This document shows positions 8,642 through 18,538 of a DNA stretch of 33,377 bases, piece by piece. Each line of letters begins with the position of its first letter. Position 1 is the stretch's first letter. The notes below the pieces were generated by a model. It had not been told where the DNA came from. It worked only from the letters and a program-made list of their open reading frames with translations, and did not search any database. The stretch is from NCBI GenBank assembly GCA_020051235.1, contig JAGVJG010000055.1, positions 1 through 33,377 of the forward strand, given 5' to 3'. The translations under genes and the position numbers were made by a program. The stretch is from Parachlamydiales bacterium. GTDB taxonomy: Bacteria; Chlamydiota; Chlamydiia; Chlamydiales; Parachlamydiaceae.

Positions 8642-9870
8642 GCGATTTTAGATCGAATAACAACAGGCATTGTATTGTTGGCGACTGTTTCTTCACTGAT
8701 AATAACTTCACTCACCGTATTGTCTGAAGGAATCTCATACATTAAATCGCGCATGGTATTTTCAAGTATCATTCTGAGAGCGCGCGCACCAGTTCCAGCT
8801 TTAATCGCTTTTTTAGCAATCGCCCGTAACGCTTCGGGTTTAATCGTCAATTTGACGCCTTCGATTTCAAACATCTTTGTAAACTGCTTAACAATTGCGT
8901 TTTTAGGCTCAGTGAGAATGTGAACAAGGTCGTCTTCCTTTAATTCATTGCAGTTGACAATGCTATTAAAGCGACCAATAAACTCAGGAATCATGCCGAA
9001 GGAAATAAAATCTTCAGGTTCTACTTTTGAGAGGAGTTGGCTTTTTTCATCGGCATCAATGGATTGGGTTTCGTTGGATGTAAATCCAATTTGTCCTTTG
9101 CCCAGACGTTTTGCGATGATTTTATCGAGATTGACGAACGCTCCACCTACAATAAAGAGAATATTTTCAGTGTTAACCTTGATATATTCTTGATTGGGGT
9201 GCTTTCTACCGCCTTTTGGAGGGACATTTGAAATCGTTCCTTCAACAATTTTTAAAAGAGCTTGCTGAACGCCTTCACCGGATACATCTCGGGTAATCGA
9301 AACATTTGCGGTTGTTCGGTTAATTTTATCGATTTCATCGATATAAATAATTCCCATCTCCGTGCGAGTAAGGTCGTAGTCGGCCGATTGCAAAAGACGA
9401 ACGATAATATTTTCTACGTCTTCACCCACATAGCCCGCTTCGGTTAATGTAGTGGCATCTGCAATGGCGAAAGGAACATCCAAGATCGTAGCCAGCGTTT
9501 TTGCCATCAATGTTTTGCCGGATCCGGTAGGGCCGAATAGCAACACATTGGATTTTGAAAATTCAACTTCAGAGCCGCTTTTTAGATTTCGAATCCGTTG
9601 ATAGTGATTATAAACAGCGACGGATATGGTTCTTTTTGCTTCTTCTTGTCCGACAATATATTCATCGAGACGAGCTTTAATCTCTTTGGGCTTTAAAAGC
9701 TTAAAATCAACGCTAGGAGTCGACTTTTTTTCTAATATATTTGTGCAGAGCTTAACGCATTTATCACAGATAAAAGCGGAAGGTCCCGAAATTAATTTTT
9801 CTACGGCTTCTTCTGTTTTTCCGCAGAAGGAGCACGAGGGCGTTTGCCCTTCAATTGGTTTTGAAGTCAT
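8638..9870 (-). CDS. clpX: ClpX, ATP-dependent unfoldase subunit of the ClpXP protease
   Basis: 410 residues, the usual ClpX length. The N-terminal C4 zinc-binding domain has Cys13, Cys16, Cys35 and Cys38. The AAA+ core has Walker A GPTGSGKT (113-120), pore loop GYVGED (146-151), Walker B IIYIDEID (174-181), the RKH pore motif (222-224), the ClpP-docking IGF loop (GQIGFT, about 259-264) and a sensor-2 GARALR near residue 360. It unfolds tagged substrates and feeds them to ClpP in the cytoplasm. The start overlaps the clpP stop by 4 bases and the stop overlaps the GNAT-like gene by 4 bases, so the three are likely translated as one coupled unit. No key residue is missing. Confidence 0.98.
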   Translation of the reverse strand: MTSKPIEGQTPSCSFCGKTEEAVEKLISGPSAFICDKCVKLCTNILEKKSTPSVDFKLLKPKEIKARLDEYIVGQEEAKRTISVAVYNHYQRIRNLKSGSEVEFSKSNVLLFGPTGSGKTLMAKTLATILDVPFAIADATTLTEAGYVGEDVENIIVRLLQSADYDLTRTEMGIIYIDEIDKINRTTANVSITRDVSGEGVQQALLKIVEGTISNVPPKGGRKHPNQEYIKVNTENILFIVGGAFVNLDKIIAKRLGKGQIGFTSNETQSIDADEKSQLLSKVEPEDFISFGMIPEFIGRFNSIVNCNELKEDDLVHILTEPKNAIVKQFTKMFEIEGVKLTIKPEALRAIAKKAIKAGTGARALRMILENTMRDLMYEIPSDNTVSEVIISEETVANNTMPVVIRSKIA

Positions 9871-10472
9871 GGTTTTTTCTGTAAGACTACCTCATCAATC
9901 AAACCGTAGGCTTTTGCTTCATCAGGACTCATAAAAAAGTCTCTTTCCGCATCGGCTGCGATTTTTTCTGGAGTCTGTCCGGTATGTTCGGACATGATTT
10001 TATTAGTCAGGGTTTTTAGGTATAAAATTTCTCTGGCTTGCAAAGTGATGTCGCTCGACGTTCCGCCTACTCCACCGGAAGGTTGGTGGATCATAATGCG
10101 TGAGTTAGGTAAAGCGTATCGTCTTCCTTTTGTTCCCGCCATAAGTAAAAGAGCGCCCATTGAGGAAGCTTGTCCAATACAGTAAGTATTAACGGTGCAA
10201 CCCATCCATTGCATAGTGTCATAAATAGCGAGACCGGCGGAAATGTAGCCACCTCCCGAGTTTATATAGATGTGCACTTCTTTTTTAGGATCTTCCATCT
10301 TCAAAAAGAGAAGCTGGGCAACCACAACGTTTGCTACATGGTCTGTAATATCCGTGCCGATAAAAATGATTCGATCTTTTAATAGACGCGAATAAATATC
10401 CATCGACCGTTCCCCGCGGCCAGTATCTTCGATCACATAGGGAGTTAGTGAAAGACTAGGGCGTTTTTCCAT
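9867..10472 (-). CDS. clpP: ClpP, serine protease subunit of ClpXP
   Basis: 201 residues from the ATG at 10472, which has GAGG 7 bases upstream (10479-10482). An in-frame TTG at 10484 would add four residues but would consume that ribosome site, so the ATG is preferred. The catalytic triad is visible: Ser104 in [11 protein letters not shown], His129 in MIHQPSGG and Asp178 in ERDFF. ClpP forms the tetradecameric proteolytic chamber used by ClpX. The stop overlaps clpX by 4 bases. Trigger factor lies upstream on the same strand, an arrangement seen widely in bacteria and in Chlamydia. Chlamydiae usually encode two ClpP paralogues; the one next to clpX is generally called clpP2, but I cannot settle paralogy here. 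Confidence 0.97.
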   Translation of the reverse strand: MEKRPSLSLTPYVIEDTGRGERSMDIYSRLLKDRIIFIGTDITDHVANVVVAQLLFLKMEDPKKEVHIYINSGGGYISAGLAIYDTMQWMGCTVNTYCIGQASSMGALLLMAGTKGRRYALPNSRIMIHQPSGGVGGTSSDITLQAREILYLKTLTNKIMSEHTGQTPEKIAADAERDFFMSPDEAKAYGLIDEVVLQKKP

Positions 10473-10498
10473 AGCAAACCTCAAGCGTTAAACTTAAT

Positions 10499-10519
10499 AT
10501 AACCTGTCGGTTAGGTTAT
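10499..10519 (-). other. Inverted repeat between tig and clpP
   Basis: A 7-base perfect stem, ATAACCT with AGGTTAT, around a 7-base loop, in the 68-base gap between the tig stop and the clpP start. In the transcribed (minus) direction it is followed by an AT-rich stretch but no clean run of T. It may be a weak attenuator, an RNA processing site or an operator. Confidence 0.3.
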
Positions 10520-10540
10520 CTCCAAGAAAAAGAGCCAAAC

Positions 10541-11818
10541 CTACTTCAAGTTTTTAGCAATTAGCTCGTCAATAACTCTTTCATGGACAAGCTCTCTTTG
10601 GATATTTGATTGGATCCTAGGGAAGCTCTCTTCCGGGACCTTTTCCCCCGTTTCCATATAATATTGAGTAATTATTTGGATCATACGGTTATTGATTTCT
10701 TGCTCAGTGGGCATTTTTGTCCCGAGTTGAGTCCCGATATGCGGGATCAAATAGGCGAGGCGCATGACCCCTTTTCCATTATCAAATAACTTTTCGCGAT
10801 AAGCTTTAATGTCTTCTGCAGTCTTAAAGTTCGCTTTGTCTCTCTCTATCAAGCGCTTGCAATCTTCTTCCAGCCCTTTTAAGTCGCTTGCAGGAAGATC
10901 GAATGAGTATGTCGCTTTAAGAGTCTCTTTAACTTGATTGCGTAGAGCGGTTTGAGCTTCGTCTTTATGTTGCTTATTCTGTTGAAGTTCGATTTTTTGT
11001 TTTAAATCTTCAAAGTTGTCGGCACCGGCTTTTTTGGCTAAATCGTCATTCGCTTCAGGTAAATGAGCGGTCTGCGCTTGTATAATAGTGATGCGGCATT
11101 TATGCGGGGTGAAATCGGCGTCAGTATTATCAGCCTCTTTTTCAGACATTCCTTCAACGGAATCGCCCACATTTTTTCCTTTTACAAGCTTACGTGCCCA
11201 AGCAGGCATGCCTTTTTCCGTTAGTTGGAAGCGGCTATTTTCGTAAGCTTTAAAAGGAGGTTCTTCATCGATGACTTCAATGTCGACAATTACGAAATCC
11301 TCATCTTGAACCGGACGATCAACGACATCATGGAAATGTCCATGATAGAGTTGGATCTGTCTGATTGTATGCTCAATATCATGTGCAGTCGTTTCTTTGA
11401 TCGGTACAGGAGTGATCGAAATGTCGTCCACATTAACATTGGGCAATTGAGGATAAGTTTCATATCTAAAAGAAACATCGGCGGAACCATCAGGTTGCAC
11501 CTGAAATTTTTCAACTTCAAGACCAATATCTTGCTTTAGAGGGTAAATCTTTGTTTCGTCCATTGCATGTTTGCAAGCGGAACGAATAGCGACGTCGCGT
11601 AATTCATTGTCGATATGTTTGCCGTATTGAGTAACAATCATATCATCCGGTGCCTTTCCTTTACGAAATCCAGGTACCGTTACTTCTTTATTTATAGTCT
11701 TTGTAGCTTGACTGCGAAGAGCCTTCATCTCATCGGGACTAATTTTTACAGAAAAGCGTGCCACACAATTCGGCAAGTTCTCCATTACTCCACTATAAGA
11801 ATTAGATTTAAATTCCAT
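10541..11818 (-). CDS. tig: Trigger factor, ribosome-bound chaperone/prolyl isomerase
   Basis: 425 residues from the ATG at 11818, which has a strong AGGAG just upstream (complement of 11821-11827). An in-frame ATG at 11881 would add 21 residues without family resemblance, so it is rejected. The ribosome-docking signature GFRKGKAP is at residues 50-57. An FKBP-like domain follows at about 160-245 (from VQDEDFVIVDIEV to HKCRITI), then the C-terminal helical chaperone arms. It binds nascent chains at the ribosome exit tunnel. It lies ahead of clpP and clpX on the same strand, the order I know from Chlamydia and many other bacteria. Confidence 0.96.
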   Translation of the reverse strand: MEFKSNSYSGVMENLPNCVARFSVKISPDEMKALRSQATKTINKEVTVPGFRKGKAPDDMIVTQYGKHIDNELRDVAIRSACKHAMDETKIYPLKQDIGLEVEKFQVQPDGSADVSFRYETYPQLPNVNVDDISITPVPIKETTAHDIEHTIRQIQLYHGHFHDVVDRPVQDEDFVIVDIEVIDEEPPFKAYENSRFQLTEKGMPAWARKLVKGKNVGDSVEGMSEKEADNTDADFTPHKCRITIIQAQTAHLPEANDDLAKKAGADNFEDLKQKIELQQNKQHKDEAQTALRNQVKETLKATYSFDLPASDLKGLEEDCKRLIERDKANFKTAEDIKAYREKLFDNGKGVMRLAYLIPHIGTQLGTKMPTEQEINNRMIQIITQYYMETGEKVPEESFPRIQSNIQRELVHERVIDELIAKNLK

Positions 11819-11938
11819 AACTCTCCTAAAAAAATTAGCAAAAAAATAAAACGCGGTCTGATCCTGCAACTCCTTTCCCAAACAAATTTTGATTTAGGCT
11901 ATTAGGAAAAGGAAGGTTGGCTGGTCATACTATATATA

Positions 11939-12009
11939 GCGGGCGATGAGGCTCGAACTCACGACCCTCACGTTGGCAACGTGATGCTCTACCACTGAGC
12001 TACGCCCGC
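11939..12009 (-). tRNA. tRNA-Gly(GCC), copy 1
   Basis: 71-base cloverleaf read on the minus strand: acceptor GCGGGCG/CGCCCGC, D-arm GCTC/GAGC, anticodon stem TCACG/CGTGA with loop TTGCCAA (anticodon GCC), T-loop TTCGAGC. The 3' CCA is not encoded. Identical to the copy 13 bases upstream, so the two are probably one transcript. Confidence 0.97.
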
Positions 12010-12022
12010 AAAGAAAAAGATA

Positions 12023-12093
12023 GCGGGCGATGAGGCTCGAACTCACGACCCTCACGTTGGCAACGTGATGCTCTACCACTGAGCTACGCCCGC
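12023..12093 (-). tRNA. tRNA-Gly(GCC), copy 2
   Basis: Identical in all 71 bases to the tRNA-Gly at 11939-12009, with the same GCC anticodon. It is the promoter-proximal copy of the tandem pair. No CCA encoded. It is divergent from the SNF2 helicase gene. Confidence 0.97.
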
Positions 12094-12110
12094 GCTATCT
12101 GTTGTTTTAA

Positions 12111-12135
12111 GTGCAAGTGTTTGAACACCAAGCAC
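12111..12135. other. Interrupted dyad between the tRNA-Gly pair and the helicase gene
   Basis: GTGC-aa-GTGTT-tg-AACAC-caa-GCAC: two nested inverted repeats sharing one centre, with the outer arms offset by one base. It sits 18 bases upstream of the tRNA-Gly pair, where its promoter would be, and about 80 bases from the helicase promoter. It could be a protein-binding site; no known operator is recognised. Confidence 0.35.
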
Positions 12136-12214
12136 ACAGTCAACGGCGAAAGTATAGGAATTCGTAATTTTTGGAACAAGGAAAAACAGAGAGTTGTTTT
12201 TAAAAAATTATTTA

Positions 12215-12243
12215 ATGACAAGTTGGTGGGGGGGAGTTATACT
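12215..12243 (+). promoter_or_regulatory. Promoter for the SNF2 helicase-mreB-pckG operon
   Basis: ATGACA (12215-12220), a 17-base spacer containing a run of G, and TATACT (12238-12243). Each box matches the housekeeping-sigma consensus at 5/6 positions with ideal spacing. The expected transcript starts near 12250, about 38 bases ahead of the ATG at 12288. Confidence 0.6.
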
Positions 12244-12287
12244 GCCGACAAATCCAATTATTTTTTTGAGAGCCAAGGAATCTCTAG

Positions 12288-15200
12288 ATGCTGAATTTCA
12301 GGAAGTTAAAACAGGATTATTCCCCTTCCATACTAAAGGAAGGTAAGCAAATTTCCGATAAAGAAATGGTTTCTCACGCGAAAGTGGCTAAAATGGACGG
12401 GCAAGTAGTTCGTTTGAAAGGTCGCGTTCAGAGCCAATTTGCAAATAGTTATAACTGTGAAATTGAAGTAGATATTTCAAGTTCGACGATTGTTGATTCC
12501 GACTGCGATTGTCCTCATAAATATGACTGTCAACATTTAGCGGCTGTTTTATTCCATCTAGAAAATAATTTTAACGAACTAGTTGTAGCCTATTCTAAAG
12601 AGGGATCTAAACCTGATAAAGTTCTTGAAAAGACCTTTAAGACCGCATCTGAAAATACAGAAATCAACAAAAAGAAAAAAAACAACAAAGAGCTTCTTGA
12701 AGAATATACTTATGCTTCGGGCATTTTAGGAAAATCCCCCTTCTTTTTACATGATCAAGACGAGGTACCCGAAAAAGCTGAACTGATCATCTTATTCGAA
12801 GAGAAGAAAGAAATTGAGTTTCAACTTGGATTAAGGCTTGAAAGCCGATCAAAACCTCTTAGCCTTCCCAATTTAAAAGATTTCTTTGAGGCCATTAAAT
12901 CTGAAGAGCCCTTTTTCATTGGCAATAGAAAGTATTTACTAACTTACACCTCTTTCGAAGGCATTTATAAAAGTTTATTGAAGTGGATTATTGATCATCA
13001 CGTAATGCCGGATCCGAAGGGGACAGAAAAGGTTCAAAAAAGTGCTCTAATCGATGCCGAAAGCTTTGGGATGATTTTAGCCGAGGCCTACGAAAGTGCC
13101 ATTCAAACGCCGAGCACCGACGAAGGGGAGTTATTGCCTGCATTATTTGTTGGAACCGTTGATGAGCCCTTAAAATATTCGGAGCGTCCCGCACAGTTTA
13201 ATTTTGAGCTAGAATACTTAAGCTCTCCCGCTCCCAAAATTCTTCTTAAGCCCAAATTGATCTTAGATGACGAAGATGCAGTCGATTTATCACAAGTTGC
13301 CTTTTACGAATCTCTGAAGCCCGGTGTCATCTACAAAAATACGTATTATCGTTTTGCGCCTCATATAAAAAGAAAGCATTTAAGAAATTTAGCCCAGTTC
13401 CAGCAACTCACTATCCCTGAACCTTTGTTTGGAACTTTTGTTGAAAATACATTGCCTGAACTTGCGAAGATTGCAAAGATTTCGAACAAAGAAGGTATTG
13501 ATAAATACACTACCGTTCCTTTTGTAGGTCCTTTAAAAGCGGAATGTGATTTAAGCTTCATGAATGGCGAGCTTGAAGCTTCGTTAAGCTTTAGCTACGA
13601 CAATATTAAAGTACCTTCCGCTTCGATTCAATTAAGTCTAGATGACATCACCTCTTTTGTTACAAATACCGGAATCCATGCGAGAAACTTAACAGAAGAG
13701 CAAGAGATCATTAGCGCTTTATTCCAAGATTTTATTTTTGATGCACTTGCAGGGGTTTATACTGCGAAAAATGATCGTAAGATTGTCGAATTCATGACAG
13801 AAGTGATTCCGGCAAATCAAGGTAAAGTTAAATTCAACTGTCCTGAAAATCTTTTAGAGCAGTTTTTATATGACAATACGACATTTACCCTAAAACTCAG
13901 TGAATCAAGTTCGGTCGATAAATTTAAGTGCGAGCTAAAAGTCGATGGTCATTTAAAGGGCACTACTCTCGATTTACTATGGGATTGTCTTCTTTCCAAA
14001 AAACCCTACATTGAGCTCAATTTTAAAAAGGCCACAAAGAACTCAAGGGGTTACAAGATTCTAGTATTAGATCTAGAAAAACTCAGACCGCTTATTCAGA
14101 TTTTCGATGAAATCGGAATTAAAACGCTCGATGATCATACCGAAGAAAGACCTTTATTCAATTTAGTGACAATCGATCCGAAAATATTTGAGAACTTGCC
14201 GATCAAGTTCAGCATGTCTGACAAACTTGAGAAGATTCAAAGACAAATGCAAGGGGCAAGTGAGCTTAAAGCATCAGAAATTCCCGCAAATCCAAGTTAT
14301 CCATTAAGAAGCTATCAGGTTGAAGGGATTCATTGGCTTGAACGTATTCGTCAAATGCATCTAGGCGGAATTCTTGCAGATGATATGGGTCTTGGTAAAA
14401 CGTATCAAGCTATCTTGGCTTTAACCCAATTTGTAAAAGAAAACCCCGGCGTTCCTTCATTAGTTGTTTGTCCGACCTCTTTAGTATACAACTGGTATGA
14501 AGAACTAGGTAAATTTAATCCAAAATTAAATCGTATAGTTATAGATGGAAATCCGGCAGAAAGAAAAAAACTCATTTCAAAAGCAAATAAAAACGATCTA
14601 TTGATTACCTCTTATAGTTTGCTTCAAAAAGACATCGAACTCTACGAGGAAATTCCTTTTGGTTATGCTATTTTAGATGAAGCGCAGCATATTAAAAATA
14701 GGGGCACTCGAAACGCGAAATCGGTTAAGCAAATCAAAGCAAGACATCGTCTTATTTTAACAGGAACTCCCATTGAAAATTCGCTCGAGGAACTTTGGAG
14801 TTTATTTGATTATTTGATGCCGGGTCTACTATCAAGTTACGAAAGATTCTTAGAAAAATATATCAAGAGTCCCGTTAAGCCGCTTAATGAAAGTTTAGAT
14901 CTTCTAAAGCGTAAAGTTTCACCGTTTATTTTACGCCGTATGAAAAAAGACGTGCTTGAAGATCTTCCACCCGTCAGCGAAATCGTTTATCACTGCCAGC
15001 TATCTGACATTCAGAAAGAACTCTATAAATCGTACGCAGAGTCCGCTCTTGAAGAGTTAAAGAAACTCGTTAAGAAAGAAGGTTTTGATAAAGTTCAGAT
15101 TCACGTTCTTGCCACTTTAACAAGATTGAAGCAAATTTGCTGTCATCCGGCCATCTTTGCCAAAGAAAAAGCAGAAATGCATGACTCAAGTAAATATGAC

Positions 15201-15695
15201 ATGTTGCTCGAGTTGCTTCAAACGCTCATTCAGGGAAAACACAAGACCGTTATCTTCAGCCAATACACTAAAATGCTCGATATTATGCGGCAAGACCTCG
15301 ACAAGATGAGAATTAAATACGAATATTTAGATGGAACTACTAAAAATAGATTGGGAGTAGTTAAAAACTTTAATGAAGATGAAAGTATTTCCGTGTTTTT
15401 AGTTTCATTAAAAGCTGGAGGATCGGGACTTAATTTAACCGGTGCTGATACCGTTATTCACTATGATATGTGGTGGAATCCAGCCGTTGAAAATCAAGCT
15501 ACTGATAGAGTTCATCGTCTCGGTCAAAATCAATCCGTTTCCGTTTATAAGTTAATTACGTTAAACTCCATCGAAGAGAAAATAGTAGAACTTCAATCAC
15601 GTAAAAAAGAGCTTGTTCGTCAGGTAGTAACCTGCGATGAAGAAGCTTGTGCCAAATTAACTTGGGAAGAAGTATTAGAATTACTGCAGACATAA
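12288..15695 (+). CDS. SWI2/SNF2-family helicase with N-terminal SWIM zinc finger, 1135 aa
   Basis: Residues about 50-90 hold a SWIM zinc finger (CDCPHKYDCQHLAAVLF, a C-x-C-x(n)-C-x-H pattern). A long middle region (~130-640) has no motif I recognise. The SNF2 ATPase follows: motif I GGILADDMGLGKT at 693-705, DEAQ box at 797-800, LTGTPIENS shortly after, and the C-terminal helicase lobe with SLKAGGSGLNLTGADTV and ATDRVHRLGQ. Such proteins are ATP-driven double-stranded DNA translocases that remodel protein-DNA complexes; the bacterial role is poorly defined. Chlamydia trachomatis has an SNF2 helicase at the same place, between tig and mreB. A good promoter lies upstream and mreB starts 12 bases downstream, so it heads an operon. 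All catalytic motifs look intact. Confidence 0.95.
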   Translation: MLNFRKLKQDYSPSILKEGKQISDKEMVSHAKVAKMDGQVVRLKGRVQSQFANSYNCEIEVDISSSTIVDSDCDCPHKYDCQHLAAVLFHLENNFNELVVAYSKEGSKPDKVLEKTFKTASENTEINKKKKNNKELLEEYTYASGILGKSPFFLHDQDEVPEKAELIILFEEKKEIEFQLGLRLESRSKPLSLPNLKDFFEAIKSEEPFFIGNRKYLLTYTSFEGIYKSLLKWIIDHHVMPDPKGTEKVQKSALIDAESFGMILAEAYESAIQTPSTDEGELLPALFVGTVDEPLKYSERPAQFNFELEYLSSPAPKILLKPKLILDDEDAVDLSQVAFYESLKPGVIYKNTYYRFAPHIKRKHLRNLAQFQQLTIPEPLFGTFVENTLPELAKIAKISNKEGIDKYTTVPFVGPLKAECDLSFMNGELEASLSFSYDNIKVPSASIQLSLDDITSFVTNTGIHARNLTEEQEIISALFQDFIFDALAGVYTAKNDRKIVEFMTEVIPANQGKVKFNCPENLLEQFLYDNTTFTLKLSESSSVDKFKCELKVDGHLKGTTLDLLWDCLLSKKPYIELNFKKATKNSRGYKILVLDLEKLRPLIQIFDEIGIKTLDDHTEERPLFNLVTIDPKIFENLPIKFSMSDKLEKIQRQMQGASELKASEIPANPSYPLRSYQVEGIHWLERIRQMHLGGILADDMGLGKTYQAILALTQFVKENPGVPSLVVCPTSLVYNWYEELGKFNPKLNRIVIDGNPAERKKLISKANKNDLLITSYSLLQKDIELYEEIPFGYAILDEAQHIKNRGTRNAKSVKQIKARHRLILTGTPIENSLEELWSLFDYLMPGLLSSYERFLEKYIKSPVKPLNESLDLLKRKVSPFILRRMKKDVLEDLPPVSEIVYHCQLSDIQKELYKSYAESALEELKKLVKKEGFDKVQIHVLATLTRLKQICCHPAIFAKEKAEMHDSSKYDMLLELLQTLIQGKHKTVIFSQYTKMLDIMRQDLDKMRIKYEYLDGTTKNRLGVVKNFNEDESISVFLVSLKAGGSGLNLTGADTVIHYDMWWNPAVENQATDRVHRLGQNQSVSVYKLITLNSIEEKIVELQSRKKELVRQVVTCDEEACAKLTWEEVLELLQT

Positions 15696-15707
15696 TAGAG
15701 TACCAAT

Positions 15708-16790
15708 ATGAATAAAAAATCCGAGCAAAGTTTTTTTGAGGGCGTAACAAAATCCTGTTTTAATCAGGTCAACAAATTTCGAGGTGTTTTTTCCAACGAT
15801 ATCGGAATCGATCTCGGAACGGCAAATACACTTGTTTTTGTAAGAGGAAAAGGGATCGTTCTCGCTGAGCCCTCCGTTGTTGCTGTCGATTCTTTGACAA
15901 ATGAAGTGCTTGCAGTTGGACATAAAGCGAAAGCGATGTTAGGTAAAACTCCGCGAAAAATCCATGCCGTACGACCGATGAAAGATGGAGTGATTGCCGA
16001 CTTTGAAATTGCAGAAGGGATGTTAAAAGCGCTAATAAAACGAGTAACCCCTTCCAGATCGCTTCTAAGACCCAAAATTTTAATTGCTGTTCCATCGGGC
16101 ATTACCGGTGTAGAAAAAAGAGCCGTTGAAGACTCTGCTTTACATGCAGGCGCCCAAGAAGTCATGTTGATTGAAGAGCCAATGGCAGCTGCAATTGGTG
16201 TAGATCTTCCTGTTGAACAACCCTATGCGAGCATGATCATCGATATCGGGGGCGGTACAACAGAAATTGCAATCATTTCGCTCGGTGGCATTGTAGAATC
16301 ACGTTCGCTAAGAATTGCGGGTGATGAGTTTGATGAATGTATCATCAACTACATGAGACGTACGTACAACTTAATGATCGGTCCAAGAACGGCCGAAGAA
16401 ATTAAGATGACGATCGGCTCCGCCTATCCGTTGGGAACAGGCGAGCTTGAAATGGAAGTTCGCGGCCGCGATCAAGTAGCCGGTCTTCCTGTTACCAAGC
16501 GTATTAATTCGGTTGAAATTAGAGAATGCTTAGCTGAACCTATTCAGCAAATTATCGAAGCTGTAAAGCTCACTCTCGAAAAATGCCCTGCAGAATTAGC
16601 AGCCGATTTAGTTGAACGAGGTATGGTGTTAGCGGGGGGTGGCGCTCTTATTAAAGGTATCGATAAAGCGCTCATTAAAGAAACGGGCCTTCCTGTCACT
16701 ATCGCTCCGAACCCTTTACTTGCTGTTTGTTTAGGAACAGGAAAAGCTTTAGAATATATTGATAAGTTCAAAAAGAAGAAGCTTTTATGA
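15708..16790 (+). CDS. mreB: MreB, actin-like cell-shape/division protein
   Basis: 360 residues. Actin-fold motifs are clear: phosphate-1 [15 protein letters not shown] near residue 31, phosphate-2 [13 protein letters not shown] near 180, and the adenosine motif [12 protein letters not shown] near 308. The body matches ordinary MreB, but it has about 20 extra N-terminal residues before [10 protein letters not shown]. There is only a weak ribosome site (AGAG) before the ATG at 15708. MreB forms membrane-bound filaments. In Chlamydiae, which largely lack FtsZ, it directs septal peptidoglycan synthesis at division. The 12-base gap after the helicase and ATGA overlap with pckG indicate co-transcription, and the gene order matches Chlamydia. 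Confidence 0.97.
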   Translation: MNKKSEQSFFEGVTKSCFNQVNKFRGVFSNDIGIDLGTANTLVFVRGKGIVLAEPSVVAVDSLTNEVLAVGHKAKAMLGKTPRKIHAVRPMKDGVIADFEIAEGMLKALIKRVTPSRSLLRPKILIAVPSGITGVEKRAVEDSALHAGAQEVMLIEEPMAAAIGVDLPVEQPYASMIIDIGGGTTEIAIISLGGIVESRSLRIAGDEFDECIINYMRRTYNLMIGPRTAEEIKMTIGSAYPLGTGELEMEVRGRDQVAGLPVTKRINSVEIRECLAEPIQQIIEAVKLTLEKCPAELAADLVERGMVLAGGGALIKGIDKALIKETGLPVTIAPNPLLAVCLGTGKALEYIDKFKKKKLL

Positions 16791-18538
16791 CAAAGGCGCT
16801 AGCCGCCTGGGTAGATGAAATAAAAGCGCTCACAGAGCCTTCCTCCGTTGTATATTGCGACGGAAGCGATGAGGAATATGAGCATATGATTGCGCTTATG
16901 CGCAACAATGGAGCGCTTTTTGATTTGCCTAAGCGAAAAAATTCTTACTTGATCCGATCCAATCCAAAAGATGTCGCACGTACCGAAGCTTGCACTTATA
17001 TTTGTTCCAAAAAAAAAGAAGATGCAGGCCCTACCAATAATTGGTTAGAACCTGAAGAGATGCGAAAGCGTCTTCATAAGTTATTTAAAGGCTGCATGAA
17101 AGGAAGGACGATGTATGTCATTCCTTATAGTATGGGCCCTTATGATTCTGCTCTTTCTCACGTCGGTGTTGAAATTACCGATTCTCCCTACGTTGTGGCC
17201 TCAATGAAAATCATGACGAGAATCGGAACAGAAATACTCAGCATTATTAATAAAGGCGTTGATTACGTTCCCGGTCTTCATTCAGTAGGAGCTCCTTTAA
17301 ATCTAGGGGCAAAAGACGTTCCTTGGCCCTGCAACTTAAATGAGAGGGTAATTGCCCATTTTCCAGAAACCAGAGAAATTTTTTCTTACGGTTCCGGTTA
17401 TGGAGGAAACGCTCTTCTTGGAAAAAAATGTTATGCCTTAAGAATTGCAAGCGAAATTGGACGTGATGAAGGCTGGCTTGCCGAGCACATGTTAATAGTG
17501 GGTGTGACCAATCCCGAAGGAAAAAAGAAATACTTTGCAGCCGCTTTCCCTTCGGCTTGTGGAAAAACTAATCTTGCCATGTTGACCTCCACTCTTCCCG
17601 GCTGGAAAGTAGAAACAGTGGGCGATGACATCGCTTGGATGAAAATAGGGCCCGACGGTCAGCTTTACGCCATCAACCCGGAATACGGATTTTTTGGAGT
17701 TGCACCTGGTACTTCTAAAAAATCAAATCCCAATGCTTTGAAAACGTGTGAATCGAACACCTTATTTACCAACGTAGCCTTAACCGATGAGGGGGATGTC
17801 TGGTGGGAAGGATTATCTGATCCTCCCGCGCATCTAACCGATTGGGAAGGCAATAGTTGGACGCCCGCTTCGAAAACCAAAGCCGCTCATCCTAACTCTC
17901 GTTTCACATGTTATGCAAAACAGTGCCCGGTCATTGACCCTAATTGGGAAAGTCCTACAGGGGTTCCCATTTCTGCCATCTTGTTTGGGGGAAGAAGAGC
18001 AACTACCGTTCCGCTAGTCACCGAAGCCTATAACTGGAATCATGGAGTTTTGTTTGGAGCTTCCCTATCTTCTGAGCAAACCGCTGCAGCAGAAGGAAAA
18101 GTAGGAGAGATTCGTCACGATCCTTTCGCGATGCTTCCTTTTTGCGGATATAACATGGGAGATTATTTTGCCCATTGGATCAGCATGGGGAAGAAAATGA
18201 AAAAAACACCCAAGATCTATTTGGTCAACTGGTTTCGAAAAAATGAGAAAGGCGAATTCTTATGGCCCGGATTTGGCGAAAATATTCGTGTTTTAAAATG
18301 GATTTTTGAGAGATCGGATAGCGATAACAATGGAGTAAAATCTGCCATTGGAATTGAGCCTGAAAATCTAGACTTATCAGGTCTTAAAGTCGAACAAGAG
18401 CCCTTATTGAAAGTAAATGCACATGAGTGGGAAAAAGAAGTGCAAAATTTACAGAAGTATTTTGCCCTCTTTGAACCTCGTTTTCCTGCTGAATTAAAAC
18501 AAGAGCTAGGCAAATTCCGTGAGCGAATTACATCTTAA
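16787..18538 (+). CDS. pckG: Phosphoenolpyruvate carboxykinase (GTP)
   Basis: 583 residues, close to the usual length of GTP-type PEPCK. It converts oxaloacetate and GTP to phosphoenolpyruvate, CO2 and GDP. The P-loop reads [13 protein letters not shown] with the GTP-type active-site Cys at residue 258 and Lys at 260. A GDDIAWM metal-binding motif lies about 25 residues later, and [12 protein letters not shown] near residue 401 is also typical. The ATP-type enzyme lacks this Cys-containing loop. The start overlaps the mreB stop by 4 bases, so translation is coupled. In chlamydiae the enzyme links TCA-cycle dicarboxylates to gluconeogenesis. mreB followed by PEPCK is conserved in Chlamydia, though the functional reason for the pairing is not clear. 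Confidence 0.98.
   Translation: MTKALAAWVDEIKALTEPSSVVYCDGSDEEYEHMIALMRNNGALFDLPKRKNSYLIRSNPKDVARTEACTYICSKKKEDAGPTNNWLEPEEMRKRLHKLFKGCMKGRTMYVIPYSMGPYDSALSHVGVEITDSPYVVASMKIMTRIGTEILSIINKGVDYVPGLHSVGAPLNLGAKDVPWPCNLNERVIAHFPETREIFSYGSGYGGNALLGKKCYALRIASEIGRDEGWLAEHMLIVGVTNPEGKKKYFAAAFPSACGKTNLAMLTSTLPGWKVETVGDDIAWMKIGPDGQLYAINPEYGFFGVAPGTSKKSNPNALKTCESNTLFTNVALTDEGDVWWEGLSDPPAHLTDWEGNSWTPASKTKAAHPNSRFTCYAKQCPVIDPNWESPTGVPISAILFGGRRATTVPLVTEAYNWNHGVLFGASLSSEQTAAAEGKVGEIRHDPFAMLPFCGYNMGDYFAHWISMGKKMKKTPKIYLVNWFRKNEKGEFLWPGFGENIRVLKWIFERSDSDNNGVKSAIGIEPENLDLSGLKVEQEPLLKVNAHEWEKEVQNLQKYFALFEPRFPAELKQELGKFRERITS

Noticed and set aside
10473-10484. Upstream TTG start for clpP
   Set aside because: It would use up the GAGG ribosome site that is well placed for the ATG at 10472, and the added residues are not family-like.
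11819-11881. N-terminal extension of trigger factor from the ATG at 11881
   Set aside because: The internal ATG at 11818 has a strong AGGAG and matches the expected trigger factor start.
15764-16165. Minus-strand ORF inside mreB
   Set aside because: Antisense shadow of a highly conserved gene, with no ribosome site or family features.
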